A stretch of DNA of 64,000 bases, from assembly GCA_015847255.1 (NCBI GenBank), contig JADLZK010007793.1:806001-870000 (forward strand), in the 5' to 3' direction. This DNA is from Hyparrhenia diplandra. Taxonomy: Eukaryota > Streptophyta > Magnoliopsida > Poales > Poaceae. Each line of letters opens with the position of its first letter. Position 1 is the first letter of the stretch. The position numbers and the translations under genes were made by a program. Below, piece after piece: positions 43,201-56,429 of this stretch. The notes beneath the pieces are model-generated. The model was not told the DNA's origin and did not search any database. It worked only from the letters and a program-made list of their open reading frames with translations.

Positions 43201-45001
43201 AAAATGAGAAAGCTATGAATTAAACAAGACATGCTTAATTCTCGGAAAAGAAAACAGAAATGATAAATGGCGCTGACAATTTGGGCCCCGCCCGTCATAC
43301 TCACGTAAACAGGGGGCGGCGCGCTAGCAGCGGATCTCGTTGGCGGCGAGCAAATCTAGCGAACCAAAGGCATTGGCGTGACCTACTCGACGAGGAGGAT
43401 CGATTGGTGGTGAAACACGACAGAGACGCGACGCTATCGGAAGGGCGGTGCATGGCGGCGAGCAGCGGTTGGGTGGTTCGGCCAAACTCGCCATTTCCAA
43501 TGAGGGCGCGGCAAACGGACACGCCGCATGGGCTGCACGGTGCCTAGATGAAGCTTCGATGAGCATGCCGCGGGCGGTGGTTTGTACGGTCACGGCTCCT
43601 AACGACACGCCAACGCGCCGGCGTCGCATACATGGCGACGGCGGCGCCGCGGTCCGGCAAACCGGAGGCACCTCAACTCGATTCGCCCCGAACATGGCAA
43701 AGCACTACAGCGCGATGCCGTAACACGAGTCGAGCTGGAAAAACGCGGAATAGTAGAGCGGCAGCGAAGTTTTGGCCGGGCGGTCATGGCGAACGCCCAC
43801 GACGACGAGTGGCGTTCCACGCTTGGGACCCCCACTAATCCAACCGGTTGGGTGAGACGACTAGTGCGACGATGCGAGGCTGGCGCGCAAGAGTTGACAG
43901 GAAAGGAGGATGGAGCGGACTCGGCCACGGGCGAAGCTCGCACCGCGAGGCGCCCGCCATGGACGCAAGTGGGCGGAAATGGCCATGAGCCCATACCAGT
44001 GCTCCATTCGGGCTATTAACGGGTCGGGGAGGTGGTGTGCGAGGTGAGCAAGCTTTGAGTGGGCTTGTATGGCAGATTTGGTGCGATGGGCAAGCTGTGC
44101 GGTGATGAGTGCCGGCAATGGCGCCGGGCGGCATGATTGCTTGTGCCGCAAGCCCTAGGTGGCGACGCGGGGAGGAGTGGAGGCCGGCTAGGGTTAGGGC
44201 AGGCATCGCGCGCTACTTAAGGGAGGCCGGGCGGCGCGATGTCGTTGTTATCGGTGGCACAGCCGGCTGATGGGTGCCACGCGGCGAACACGGATGGGGA
44301 AGATGGCCATGGGGTTCGGTCGGTAGTCGGCCACCGACCGGGTTACCCTCCCAAATTGACCAAGAACCGGTTTTTGCTACGTGCATCGAGATTCGTGTAG
44401 ATTTGGCAAAAACTTTCTATACACGAAGTATTCATAATTTCATAAGATACAAAACACTCAATATCAACTTCTTCAAATTCGGCACCTTTCGAAATTATAG
44501 GCCAAAACCGAGAAGGTTGAAAAGACTTAGAGAAAAATTCATTTTGAAATAAACCCAAATTTTGATCAATCTGTTTTGGCACTTTTGAACATTTTCCAAA
44601 CATTTTCACAAAGAGCAAGCTGAACACTTTTTTGATACTCATAAAAGTACTACATTTCATATGTGGAACACTTTGACTGAAAACAATTTTATAAAACACT
44701 TTTGAAAGCGTTTTCAAAATCACTTCAAAAGGTCAAGTGAAGCAAGAGAAATTTTATAAATCATTTTCAAGTAAAAAGACTTACACAAACATGGTCCCAA
44801 ATCATGTCCTAAATATGACTGGGCATAGTTAAAAGGTCAAACAAGAACTCATGCAAACATTTCATACACAACAGGGCATAACAAGGCATGGCAAGCATTT
44901 ATAAGTGTAAAATGAGACACCTGATAAATGCAGTCATGCTAATGATGCTTATGGTATGAGATGCATATGATTATGCAGTGATTAACACCTGGAGTGTTAC
45001 A
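40276..45001 (-). mobile_element. Ty3/gypsy element, 3' LTR (left copy), about 4.7 kb
   Basis: Near-identical to 58226-63006. Read on minus it starts TGTAACACTCCAGGTGTTAATC and ends, at 40276, ...CTTTACA on that strand (TGTAAAG on plus), so the TG...CA ends are kept. The preceding five bases TGCCG nearly match TGTCG after the other LTR. A GC-rich segment (43250-44330) is flanked by very AT-rich DNA. Frames there are open on both strands and are not genes. Orientation is set by pol, which runs on minus. Confidence 0.9.
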
Positions 45002-45017
45002 AATCTTCCCCTTAAGG
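45002..45017 (-). promoter_or_regulatory. Polypurine tract next to the 3' LTR
   Basis: On minus CCTTAAGGGGAAGATT directly precedes the LTR start TGTAACA, after CTTGGGACGAGATTT. This is the usual end of a grass gypsy internal region, where second-strand synthesis is primed. Confidence 0.75.
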
Positions 45018-45029
45018 AAATCTCGTCCC

Positions 45030-48000
45030 AAGATTTGTTCTTACTAAGCACTTGTTTGAAAAACATGGGATAATCTCACGTAAATACTTTTCTACTTCTC
45101 GCGGGGCAGCATTCTCACTATGGTTACTCTAGAGAACTTTGTACAGCTTCACAATCTTTCCATAAGTTGCTCTCTCTTTGATATCCAAAACTTGAACTCG
45201 CTCTCCCAAAATAAGTCAAGTTGATGTTGACTGGAATACCTCTGGCTTGAATATGTGGTACTCTCAAACATTACTTCAATTGTGACCAATGAAAGAAACT
45301 GAAATTTGCTTTCATTAATCTAGGTAACTGCAATCGCTAAGCTATTTTCCCTAGATAAGGACCTATAAATCTTGGTGCTAGTTTTCTTTTTAATTCCAAA
45401 GCTTGGACTTCTCTTCATAGTTGATGCTTGAGATACTCGCAGTCACCATCTTGGAATTCTAAAGGTCTTTTGTGCTTGTGGACCTAACTTTTCTAGTGTG
45501 TTTGAACTTGTTGATTAAGATTCTGGGAGATCTCAACCATCACCTCTTTTGCTGGACTTGAGAGATTTTGAAACTAACATCTGATGGAGATAGATAACAC
45601 TGATCCTTATTTGTCTGGCAAACCATACAACCATGATTGTTGGGTGCCCCCTCTGAGCTCATCAAAGCGACATATATCCATAAAGGGTGACACTACCCAT
45701 AGAGACGGTCAGCAAATTCACCTTCTTTTGTCTCTTCTTGTAGTGTGTTAATGTTGATGTCAGTGACCCGTTCTTCCAAAAATCATCTTATTTGCCATTC
45801 CAAGGCATAGCTCAATTACAAGGATTGTATAAAGATCTTTCAATAGGATATAGAAAAAGATAATCAAGGAAAGTGCATGTAAAACAACACACTAGTGTAG
45901 TTTTGACAATGAGTCGTGACTAGTACCGACGATACCTGCGCATGCTGAGCAGCACACCTTGTGCCTGCAGTCACATGAGGGCTCGGTTTCATCGCGGCAC
46001 CATCGGTTAGAAATCAAGACACCATAGCAATTCCACAACCAACGTGGTATTTTACATGACACCGACGGACCTTGCATGGATAAGCATCACGTGCAAGTTG
46101 GGGTTGTTTAACAAGAAGTATCACATGATTTAAGAGGCAAAAGAGTGATTTTTGGAAGATTGATCTCTGAGCTCTCTTATCCTTATTCATAACATTGATG
46201 GTCGTCAATCATTGGGCATCTTTTTCTTCAATCTTGAAGTGTTCTCTCGTTGTTTCTTTGAGTTTCTATTTGACGGAAGCAATACTTTTGTATGTTTTTC
46301 TGTCCCTCGATTTTCCAACTCTCAAGGGAACATTGAACTGAATTGTTATGCAACATTGCACGGTGCATCAAGTTGAATTCTTCTTCAAACAATGACTGGT
46401 CCATAGTACAATATGCCTTCCGATTTAAGGCGTCCGCATTGTGACAACATTCACCTTGCTCGGAGGGTAATGTACTTCCAAACTGTAATCTTTCATCAGC
46501 TCTAATCATCTTTTTGTCTTGTGTTAAGATCATCTTGGGTGAAGATAGGTTTAGGACTCCTAGGATTTGTATAAACGTGACACACATTTCCAATTAAATA
46601 GTGGCGCTAGATTTTTAGAGCATGTACTACAGCTGCCAATTCCAAATTCTGCGTTGGGTAATTCACCTCAGGTTTCCTTAGTTACCGTGAGACATAAACA
46701 ATTACTCATTCTTTGCGCTTAAGTACACACCCTAAACCTATACCATAGGCATCACAAATCACATCAAAAAGGTTCCTCCTTGTCCGGACACACAAACACT
46801 AGAGCAGTTGTTAACAACTCTCATAAAGTACGAAAAGTCATCTCACACTCCCATGTTCACACGAATTTCTCATTCTTTTACAACAACTTCGTCATGGTTT
46901 GACAATCTTAGAGAAGTCAGGCATAAAAGTACCTGGCTAAACCAAGAAACTCCAAAACTTGATGACCGAAGTTGGTGCCTTCCAATCCATAACATCTTAC
47001 ACTTTTTTGGTCCACTGAAATACCTTCTTCAGATAAGACATGTCCAAAAGAAAATACCTCTCTTAACCAAAATTTCACATTTTGCTAAACTTGACACAAA
47101 ACTGGTGTCCTCTCAGCCTAGTTGATACTATTCTCGGTGTTCTTCATGATCTTCATTATTTCGCATATACCACAATGTCATCGATAAACACGACCACAAA
47201 GTTATCCAATTCGGGCTTGAATACCGAATTCATTAGGTACATAAAATAAGCTAAAGCATTTGTCAAGTCAAAAGACATGGCAAGATGCTCATACAAACTT
47301 TATCTTGCAGAAAATACGGTCTTGGGGACTCCTTGTGATCAAATCTTGGTTTGATGGTAACCCAAACAAAGGTTGATCTTGGAGAAAATTTTAGCATCCG
47401 ACAATTGATCAAAGAATACCAATGCGGAGCGAGGGATATTTATTCTTGACTGTCACCGCATTGAGTAGTCGGTAATCCAACACGTTCTTAAGGATTGGCC
47501 TTTCTTCTTCACAATTAGGGTAGGATATCTTCATGGTGAAGAACTTGGTCCGATTAAACTTTTTTATCCAATAATTCTTGCAACTGCACTGTTGACTCGG
47601 CAAACTCATTTGGATGGCATCCTATAGGGCCTCCTAGAGATAGGTCTCATTCCTGGTAGCAATCCTATCACAAATTCTTCAGAAAAATGTCCAAAATTTT
47701 ACACACCATAGTATACCTGATATACTGGTGATTTGCAGAGCAGCTGAGACACGATTGATATTAGGTGCTTTGGGAATGACTATCTATTTTTCCTTTCCAT
47801 CTCAGAGGTCTCTCAAAATAATTACTCCATTCAGAGTGTCCATAAATACTCTCCATTGTTTAGTCCAACTTATACCTAAAATGACATCCAAACTCAAACA
47901 GGGGGTAATATTATCAGAGAAGTTATGATTTCTAAACTTTCAAATCTCGATCCTTGCATCCCTTACTATCTACTTAGTAAGTTGATTAGTCCTTGCCGCA

Positions 48001-48120
48001 CTACTCTGATTACCATATTCCATTTCGGATATATCTTCATCATGCTCTTGTATATATGCTTGACTCATAAGCGAATGCGAAGATTCGAGTCAAACAAAAA
48101 CAACAGCATTTAAAATTACT
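45030..48120 (-). pseudogene. Ty3/gypsy pol, decayed (protease, reverse transcriptase, integrase)
   Basis: Reading minus: ILGISWTKQW at about 47855-47893 is the protease C-terminal strand; DYRLLNAVTVKNKYP at 47432-47478 is the RT motif usually written DYRxLN-VT--NKYP; MSFDLTNALAYFMYLMNSVF and VVVFIDDIVVYA at about 47165-47285 are the RT core with the FIDD active site. RNase H and the integrase core are too broken to call. LAPRFIGPY near 45359-45385 and WSQLK-CLRVP near 45270 are the integrase C-terminal region. Frequent stops and frameshifts make it non-functional. Order protease-RT-integrase confirms the Ty3/gypsy type. Confidence 0.85.
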
Positions 48121-48824
48121 GATTTGGCATGCACTGATAGTTACGAGCTCTTCTTATAGGATCTCTTCATCATTGATATAATGAGCCTACCCAAAGTTCT
48201 ACTCGTTGGGCTGGTTCTTGCTTGAGCGAAGACAAAACCTTAAGGGTACTCTAGCTTTTCGTAGTTGCAGCAGCTGTTTCCTGTAGGGGGCTTGTATCTA
48301 GCACTCTGAGTTGTTTTCTCTTCTACACTAGAGTGACATAGGATTTCTTGTACCAAGGGTTTCCATACTGTCACTACTTCTGCGGTGATGCATATTGCAA
48401 ATTTGCAACTAGCAGATGCTAGCCTAGATGATGAGCAGGGAAGGTGTTATTCCGAGTTGAGCTCCCTTCCAAAGGGTCTCTTCTTATTTTTGTCTATGTA
48501 GCAACATTGTTGCTGTCCTCTTGCATAAGGCAATCGCTCACGAAGGCATGGAAGGTTTTCCTATACGCAGTTCAATAATCTTCTACATCTTATCAGTGAG
48601 TCCTTTCGAAACTAGCCACTCTTTGGTCTTAAAGTCCATACATTCTAGGGCATAGCGAGATAAATTGTGGAAGGCTCATAGGTACTAAGTTATTGTCTTG
48701 GTGGCCTATGTTAGCTCCACAACTATGCAACTTTCATGGTGATCACACCAGGCAGAATATAGGTTTCATGAAAAGCTTTTCTGAACTTAACCCAGGTAAT
48801 ATAAGTATTAACTAGGTAAGTAGC
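48121..48824 (-). pseudogene. Ty3/gypsy gag, part downstream of the nested insertion
   Basis: On minus WVKFRKAFHETYILPG (about 48747-48796) and the following helices, including the FHNLSRYA-like stretch with YALECMDFKTKEW and SKGLTDKM in shifting frames (48590-48690), correspond to the retroviral-type capsid domain. A CCHC zinc knuckle is not clear. The frame is entered across the nested element: removing 48825-55628 and one GTAGC joins it in phase with gag sequence beyond 55634. Confidence 0.7.
48820..48824. repeat. Target site duplication GTAGC of the nested element, left
   Basis: Identical to 55629-55633. Removing the insert with one copy restores the gag reading frame. Confidence 0.85.
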
Positions 48825-51800
48825 TATAACATCCCTGATTTTCCACAAAGGGAAAATACACAGAATAAGATAATAATGTGATAGTCCCACAAGATCACTC
48901 CATCACATTATTATTTACAACTAATATCACAGTCATACATCGTATATTTACAGCATTACAAGGGAAAACAACTCCTGGGGACTCACCTAATACAAGATTA
49001 ACCTAGAGGAAGCGTAACTCAGGATAACAGGGTACACGTAGAGCGTCGATGAGTGAAGGCTCCTCCTTCACGGGCTCCAGCAGAGTAGGCATAGAGATCG
49101 GTGGAAACGATCTTCTTCTTCTGATCCAAGCTTGAGCGTAGGCACGAGACCACCTAACCCTTCTATTTCTTTGAGGAGACGGGTAATCTGCACACCGCTA
49201 GATATGTGCAGGCCATGGTCAGCACCGAATGAGCTTGGTGGAAAAAGAAAATAAGGGATCTGACGATCCTAGTATTTGGCTGTGGTTTGCATCCTTAGCG
49301 CATGCGAAGCAACAAGTAATAAATATTATTATTATTCACATTTTAACTCATTCCCAACATCTCCCCAAAGATCATCTTGATCGCGATATACATATCATAT
49401 CTCACCACCGACACAGGCGACAAGATAAAAGACTGCTCCTGCTTTGCCTAACCGGCTCTCAGCCCCTTGGGCTCTCAGCCGTAACGCCACACCTCTCAAC
49501 ACTACCCCGAGGTAAGAAGAGAAAACACCCCTCTACTCGGAGAAGGGAAATCTAGGGAAAACCTAGTCAAAAGACCGGCGCAGGCCGCAGGTTTCCTGGC
49601 AAAAGGCCGGCGCAACCCTAGCAAGTCCAGGTCTAGACAGGTCCTAGCCCGAAGGCCGGACTATACGTATAGATTTACAACTGCGAGGCGTGTACTCAAG
49701 ACCCCACGGTCACCATCATCGGCGCAGTGCCACGCCTAGGATGACATACGGAGACCTCCTAGTTCGACGATGCCATCCTGCCACTCAACTCTGGGAAATC
49801 CGGAGTACCATCGAACGCCGAGGCGGGAAAGACGACAGCAGGGCCCACAAGTGGTGCCGCCGACTAGGGCGATACGAGAATGGCCCGTCGTAACCGCCCA
49901 CCCTATCCTCCTCACAACCTAGCAGTAATGGCACCGCCTGACTAAAAGGGGCAATCCGCAACCCGCCCATAACGTAAGACGTGAAGTGAGTACCAATTCC
50001 CAAGATTTCGGGTCCTCGAAGATACAAGTCCTTAAGCAGGACCAGGCAAGACATCTTCACCTCTCCGCCCCGGACTTCCTCCTGAAGCAGGTCTCGGTCC
50101 CGGGGGCCATATCACGAACGCAAGATTACCCGCCACAGGTAGCACAGCATGGGAATGCCCAGAAGCATCCCCCGGCAAGACTCGTCTCCACGACTCGTTG
50201 TAGATCCTGCCTGGTCGACACAACCCTCACCACCACACACCCAAGGCATACACAGAATCTCACTCCCCAGGTGATACAACTCAACCGTCCAGCTCATATA
50301 CTCCGGCTCATATATATACACGTAAGTGAGATATAGCAGCAAGTGCAAGCAAGCAGGTAGAAATGAAATAAGTGCGAGCGCAAAGCTGGGTAATTGTGGT
50401 GGATGGGTTTCAAACAAGGCATTTAGGGCTCAGGCAAAAGCATGCATCATATACTAGCAAAGGAATAAAGTAAAAGCGCTAGCATATCTATTTGCAATGT
50501 CTAAATAGGATTCTCTAAAGTAAAGTGCTGCCATGACACCTGCGATGTCGAGGAAGTAGTGGTACTAGCTTCGTTAGTTGGTGTAGTCGTACAACGGGGT
50601 CTCCGCCTCCTGAGTCGACTCCACTCCATGGTCCTGTTACCCTCCTTGCTCTCTTCCTCCTTCGGGTCCCGAACGGCGCTAACCGGAGAAGCAACTATCT
50701 CGCGAGACTACACGCGACAAGAGAGCAATCAATCAATAAAGAGGCGAGGGGACTCAAAAAAGGACTACAACACCGATAGAACACAAAGGGGACGGCTAAG
50801 CCCTCTCGGCGAATGTCCGGTCCTTGGACTAAAGAAACAAGAGTGGTGGTTTACTAAGTATGAGCTCAAGCCGTAGCCTAGCTCGTATGTCATGGGTCGA
50901 TTGTATCGACTTATACGGCTTGCGTAAATGGCATAGACCTTAGCCCATCCTGAGCAAACACCACCGCACACTACTTTCGATCCAGACGCCATTAGATTAA
51001 CGAGAATCGAAAGGAGTGGCTAAGCACGAAGAACCAAGAAGAACACACGAGAGAAAAGAGGTATAGCCCGATGGTCATGGCGAGGCCATGAGCTTAACCT
51101 CGCGAGTTGGCACTCGCCGCTCTGAAGGTAGGCTCCTAGTTCGTATCCCACTAAACTAGGTCATGGCGGTCTCGACATGTGCGGGTAAGATCCGTGTTGA
51201 TATTGACATCGACATCGAGTCCACAATGACCACGTCAGGGACGAGAATAGGAGCTAACACTCGTAGCTCGGCGAGGACAACTTGAACAACCAAAAACACC
51301 CCAAGGACTAAGCTAACGCTAAAAGAGCGAGGAGTAACACGATTCCATAGCGACAAGGAAAAAGATTTGCGCACAGGCAAGATTAAGGATATATATATAT
51401 GAATGAATTACATCTATACAAGAGAGAGAGTGTGAATGGTAAGTGTAAGATAAAGTGGGCAAATGCACTGGTGCATTTGCTGATGGCGTAGGGCTCGATT
51501 TTAGAAAAATATGTGCGCTGGTTTCATATTTTTCTGAGGTCGGGTGAATTTTCTATGAATTTCTAAAGGTGAAATTCATATTGGAAAAAGAAAAAGAGAG
51601 GGAATATTCCTGAGGCTGACACTTGGCGCGCGCTGATTGGCTGAAGCGGCAGCAGTGTATGACAGGCGGGTCCAACGGTTATAGGAACCGACGGGGGGCC
51701 AAAGGTGACGTCATGTTGACGTGCGGGTCCAGGTGGTGGCGGTCACTTACAGGTGGGGTCCATGGGCATTTGGCTGACAGGTGGGGCCAGGTCAACACTG

Positions 51801-54800
51801 ACCGATCAACGGTCAACGCTACTGGGCCTAGACTAGGCTCGGATGGGCCGATATGGGCTGGACATGGGCCGGCTTGGGCCGACCGGACACGTGTCGCGTG
51901 TTGGCTGTCCACGTGGCTAGTCGGGCCTCTAATGGGCTGTGCTCATAGGCGGAAAGTTTTGGGGCTGGTCCATGGTTGACTAGTGGCGCTGGTCCAGTGG
52001 ACCGCCGAGTAGGCCTATGGTGGACGTGGTGCATGCACCCGTTCTTCCCGCCCATGGTGGACCGAGTCTATGGATGGTCGTCTCCTCTTCTTTTCCCCTC
52101 CTCTCGACTACGCTCGTGGCAGCGCTTTGGCGGCCGGGCGAGCTCGCGCGTCGCGCCACGACGGGCTTGGCGGCGCGAGGTCCGCCCCTTGGCCTCGAAG
52201 GGCGTTGCGGTGTAGCGTGGGACCAGGGCGGTAGCTTGGCGCTCCAAATGCTGCGGTCCGCGGTGACAACGGGCGCGATGTCGGAGGCGGGTGGCGGCGT
52301 AGCGTCTCCGCAACGCAGAGCGCCCAAGGCGCTTGCTTTCTTTTGAGTGAAGTCACCGGTGAGCGAAGGGGCTCAACGGAGGCGACCAACGGCCACGGGC
52401 GGAGTTCGCAGCGCGACATGGCGCTTAGCGGGCGGTGCTCGGCGAGCCACGGCTTGCGCTGGGCGAGGCCAAACGGGCTCCTTTCTTCCAGCTAGGGCAG
52501 CTACTAGAAGGGGGCTAGGCGCGGCGGATCTCGATCGACGGCTCGCTCTCGACGAGCGAGGTGGCCGGAGTCGGACGGAGCGCGGCGCGGCACGGCGACG
52601 ACAAGTCGTGACACCACGCCCGGCAGGGTGAGGGTCTAAGTGAACGGATGCTCCTAAGGCCCAAAAGCGACGGCTTCCTATGGTTCTTGGCAAGGTAGGC
52701 TAGGATCCGTGGTCAGGTTCTCCCTCTCCGGGTTCCTACGAGCCGAACGCGGCAGCCCCCTGGTGGAGCTCGGCCATGGTGAGCATGGTGGCGTGCGGTG
52801 CAAGAAGGACGTGGTCATGGTGGCCGTGTCTGTGAGTCCGGGCATCAGGTTGGGGCCAGTGTACTAAGCTGTACTGGCTCCGTGCGTGTAGCCAAGATGA
52901 AGGGCAAATGCCTTACTAGCGTGGCCGGGCTGCCGTCCGAGTGGCGTGTGCCAAGGGCAGGCAATGGTGCCCTGCTGTGCACACAGCACTTGTGCTGGAA
53001 CAGCGAGCGGCCATGAAAGGCGTCGCCTTGATTCTCCCGGGACGGGCTTGTGCGCGTTCTGGATGTGCTTGGGGCCGGCCGTGTGGCAGTGCATGGCCAT
53101 GGTGGCTCCAGTGGCGAGCCCATGCCATGGTTGTGTGGACGTGCGGCTTGTGTGTGCCTGTGCATCGATGGCAAAGCAGCATGCAGCGGCACGATGGCCG
53201 GACAGAAACAAAGGCGTCCAAGGGGAAAGGTTGGGTCTTTGGGCAACGATGGGGACTCACCGACGATGTGCTGCTGCCGATGGACGTGGCTCGGTGCAGG
53301 CGCTCAAGGTGGCGCGAGTCCGACGAGGACAGGGCCCAAGGCGATGGCTTGGGACTGGAGTCGAACAGGTGCGGCGTCCTGGTGCAGCAGCGGCTCTTGG
53401 TGATGACGGAGACGCGAGATCGACAGCGTTGCAGACCGGGTCGAAGGTGGACGGGTCCGGAGAGGCTCGGCGTGGGCGTGCTCGCGGTGGTCGACGTCGC
53501 TGGCATCACGGCGTCGGTGGAGGCGGCGCCTTGGGTTCGTCCGGAGGTTGCAGCGTCGCGTCGCGTCGCGTCCAGCATGTTCGACGCCGCGGCTGCTGTG
53601 GCGTGGCTTTCCTACGGCAAGCAGTGGAAGCATGGCATGAAGGCCGATCCATATCAGGGACAACAATAGGAAGGAGAAAGGTGAATCCTTTGGTCATGGG
53701 ATGGGCAGATGGCTCACCGATGGCCTGAGAAGTCCAGGCGGCGGGCGAGGTGTGGCGTCGAGGTCACCGTCCTGAAAGGAGGCAGCTTGGCCGCGAACGC
53801 GATGTTGCTGGCGAGGCTCATCACGGCCGTGGCGAGGCCGCCGCGTGCTCCAGCACGTCCCTTGGCTCGGCGAGGACGGCGGGGCTGTGGACGCGGCTTG
53901 GCTCGAGGTCGCGGCCGCGAGCGGCCGTCGTGGTCTTGGTGACGGCGCCGAGGGCATCCGCGGCGCTGCTCCGTGACGTGCTCTAGCAGCGAGATGGCAG
54001 GGGAGGCGAAGGGGCAAACAGGGCTGGCGGCGGCGCTGGAGGGAGTTGGCGAGGGAGCGGCCGATCGGTGCTCTTTATAGGCAGGTTGCTAGGGCTTCAG
54101 GTGGGGGCGTCGGCGTCCGGACCGTCTGATGTGACGGCCGGCGCGACGTGGCGGCCATCCAGTGCGGGGGCAGGTTGGCGTCCTCCGGCGTTTGCTGTCG
54201 AGGACGGAAAGCTGTGGAGGGGCTTCGTACGGAGAGAGAAGGAGACGGCGCGGGGCGGTGACGGAGTGAAACGGGGAGGCAGCGCCTTCAGCTGACTGTT
54301 GGGCCCGGCTTGAAGTGCGACGCTGCGCGTGCTGCGTACGCGAGTGGAAACGGAGGTGCTGGGTCTGGCTTCCGCGTGCGTGCCTCGCACGAGAGTTGCA
54401 AGAGGGGGCAAGTTGGGCCGCTCGGTGGAGGTGAAGCCAGGGCGAGCTGGGCTCTGGTCTTTGCGTTTTGGGTATTTGCAGCATATACGTATGTGTGTGT
54501 ATATATATAATTATATATATATATTGTATACACATACATGTTCATATATAAAGGGCTTTGTTGGTCGACGGGGCTGTTGCTCGAGTTGGGCCTTTGAACC
54601 GGACGAAGGGAGTTAGCTCCGGTACTTGAGATTGGGCAGCAGTATACGTGGGTGTGTATATTCATTGTGTACACATACATATACATATATGCACGTACAC
54701 ATATAGAGGACATGGTGGTGTACGTTGGCTGCAAGCTAGGCTCAGTTTTGCAAGAATCTTGCCTTCGAGAACCATAGAGGTAGCATGGAGCTCACGTGAT

Positions 54801-55628
54801 TATCAAGACGAGCACAGTAGCATGCAAGGTTGCCCCTTAGCTTGGCCAGGCTGGAGCTGCTCGGCTGATTAGGAAGATAAGGAGATGGTTGATGCTATTG
54901 CTCTCCACTAGCCTTTGTTGGCGAATCATAACCTCTCAGTGCCGATAGTGGTTGGTCGTGGCTGGCTACTGGCTGGCCGGGCATAGCTATGGCGGGCTAG
55001 GAGTGGCCAGGCACGGTTACGGAGGGTTACTGGCTAGCCGGGCAAGGCCACGAGTGGCTAGCTATGAATGGACGAGCAAGGCGATGGCCAAGAGGTAGCT
55101 GCGATTGTCAGACAGGTCGGGATTGTTGGAGGCTCGTATTCTTGTCGATGGAAGATGTAATGCCTTGCGATCTTTAGAGGTCGTAGGAGATAAAGCAAAG
55201 AAGGGAGAGACATTCGATTAAGTTCTAGAGATCTTGAGAGAGACTCGAGAAGATTTGAAGAGCGTCGAGGAGATGAGAGAGGTTCGAGAGAAGCTCGGGG
55301 GGAGGAGATACGCGAATCAACGAAGAAGTTTGCTCGAAGTAAAGAGGGAGTCGGGTATGATTTAAGTTGGGCATGAGATGTCTCCAAAAATTATTAGGAG
55401 AATTTTTGGAGAGGGAGAAGAGAATTGCTACGGATTTGTGCACTCCGACATAAAACCCTAACTCAACTACAAAGCTCCAACAATCTCCTACAAACAATTC
55501 TATATGTATGCAACGTTTTGCTTAGTGGGTCAACTTACGTTTGACCTAACAACTACATGTTTCACACATTGCAGGAAATTTTTTAAAAAGTTCGTATTTT
55601 TGGCTTCTCAAAAATCCAGGTTGTTACA
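48825..55628. mobile_element. Nested probable solo LTR (or LTR-like element), 6.8 kb
   Basis: Exactly flanked by GTAGC at 48820-48824 and 55629-55633, a 5-bp target duplication. The ends are TATAACATCCCTGATTTT and AAAAATCCAGGTTGTTACA, near-inverse of each other and close to TGTAACA...TGTTACA. No long direct repeat is present at the two ends and no pol was found, so it is best explained as a solo LTR left by recombination, or a large derivative without genes. The central part (51600-54450) is GC-rich with frames up to 260 codons on both strands and no domains, as in the other LTR of this window. The outer parts are AT-rich or mixed. Confidence 0.72.
54488..54536. repeat. AT-rich imperfect palindrome
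   Basis: GTATGTGTGTGTATATATAT and ATATATTGTATACACATAC form a long imperfect hairpin. A weaker relative with GTGTACACATACATATACAT lies near 54666-54690. This lies inside the nested LTR-like element, just beyond its GC-rich core. Confidence 0.7.
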
Positions 55629-55633
55629 GTAGC

Positions 55634-56429
55634 ACAATGTCGATTCCACCATAATCCTACTGTTTCCTTCAGCAGGTGAGGGCATACTTGCGATCTTCAG
55701 TTAATCGAAGCAGACGGAACTAGTCTTCCATAGGTAATCCACTTATTAGCTTCCGAAGGTTCCTTAGCTTTTGCCGAGGCTAGGGGTTTTTGTTACCAAG
55801 AATTCTTTGAAGGGGTTGCACTGACATAACTTCATTTCCACAACGTTCTCCACCACGCTGTACCATGATGCACGAGACGTTGCGCATCTCTCCCAAGAGC
55901 TGGTTTAAAGAACTGCTCCTGGTTAACGAGAAATGGTGGTGGTGATTGTTGGCTTGCTTCTGCGTCTGAACGGTTCTAGGGATCACCATATACCATCAGT
56001 TATGATTAATAGTTGACGTCTCCAATAGTGAATATGAATCTTAAACTTGGGTCACACTGAATTTGTTGAAAAGTCAACAAATAAAGGTAACCATAATTTA
56101 AACATCACATCACCACATCACTACTAACCCAAAATATGCATGGTATGTACAAAATTCACAACCATCTGTTAATAACTTCTTCAAGGTTTCCCATCGCGTA
56201 TGACGAAGTCTGATTCTTAATCCACTATCTCAGTTTCAAAAGATCCATAGTTGAAAATAAAGTCTCATGAGAAGGATTAGGCTAATGATAAAACTAAGAT
56301 ACACGTCTTCAACAAAGGATCGCATGAGATATCTAACATCTGACGTACATCTAAGGAGATGAATCATTACTACAGAAGTTTCATGAAGCATTCAACACGT
56401 TGCCTCCATCATCAGCATCTTCTGGACCA
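55634..56429 (-). pseudogene. Ty3/gypsy gag, N-terminal part
   Basis: On minus, a TGGTGGAATCGACATTGT stretch next to the junction encodes the WW-containing start of the capsid helix pair and continues in phase into 48819. Further upstream is a Gln/Asn/His-rich segment (QTQKQANNHHHHFSLTRSSS, near 55920-55975), typical of low-complexity gag N-termini. Stops interrupt the rest. Confidence 0.55.

Noticed and set aside
43260..44019. Small genes in the GC-rich cores of the gypsy LTRs (also 61287-62097)
   Set aside because: The two LTR copies differ by indels that shift these frames, so the protein is not conserved between copies.
52941..53728. Genes of 240-260 codons within the nested LTR-like element
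   Set aside because: Long frames overlap on both strands in a GC-rich LTR core, with no domains and no start context. They follow from composition.
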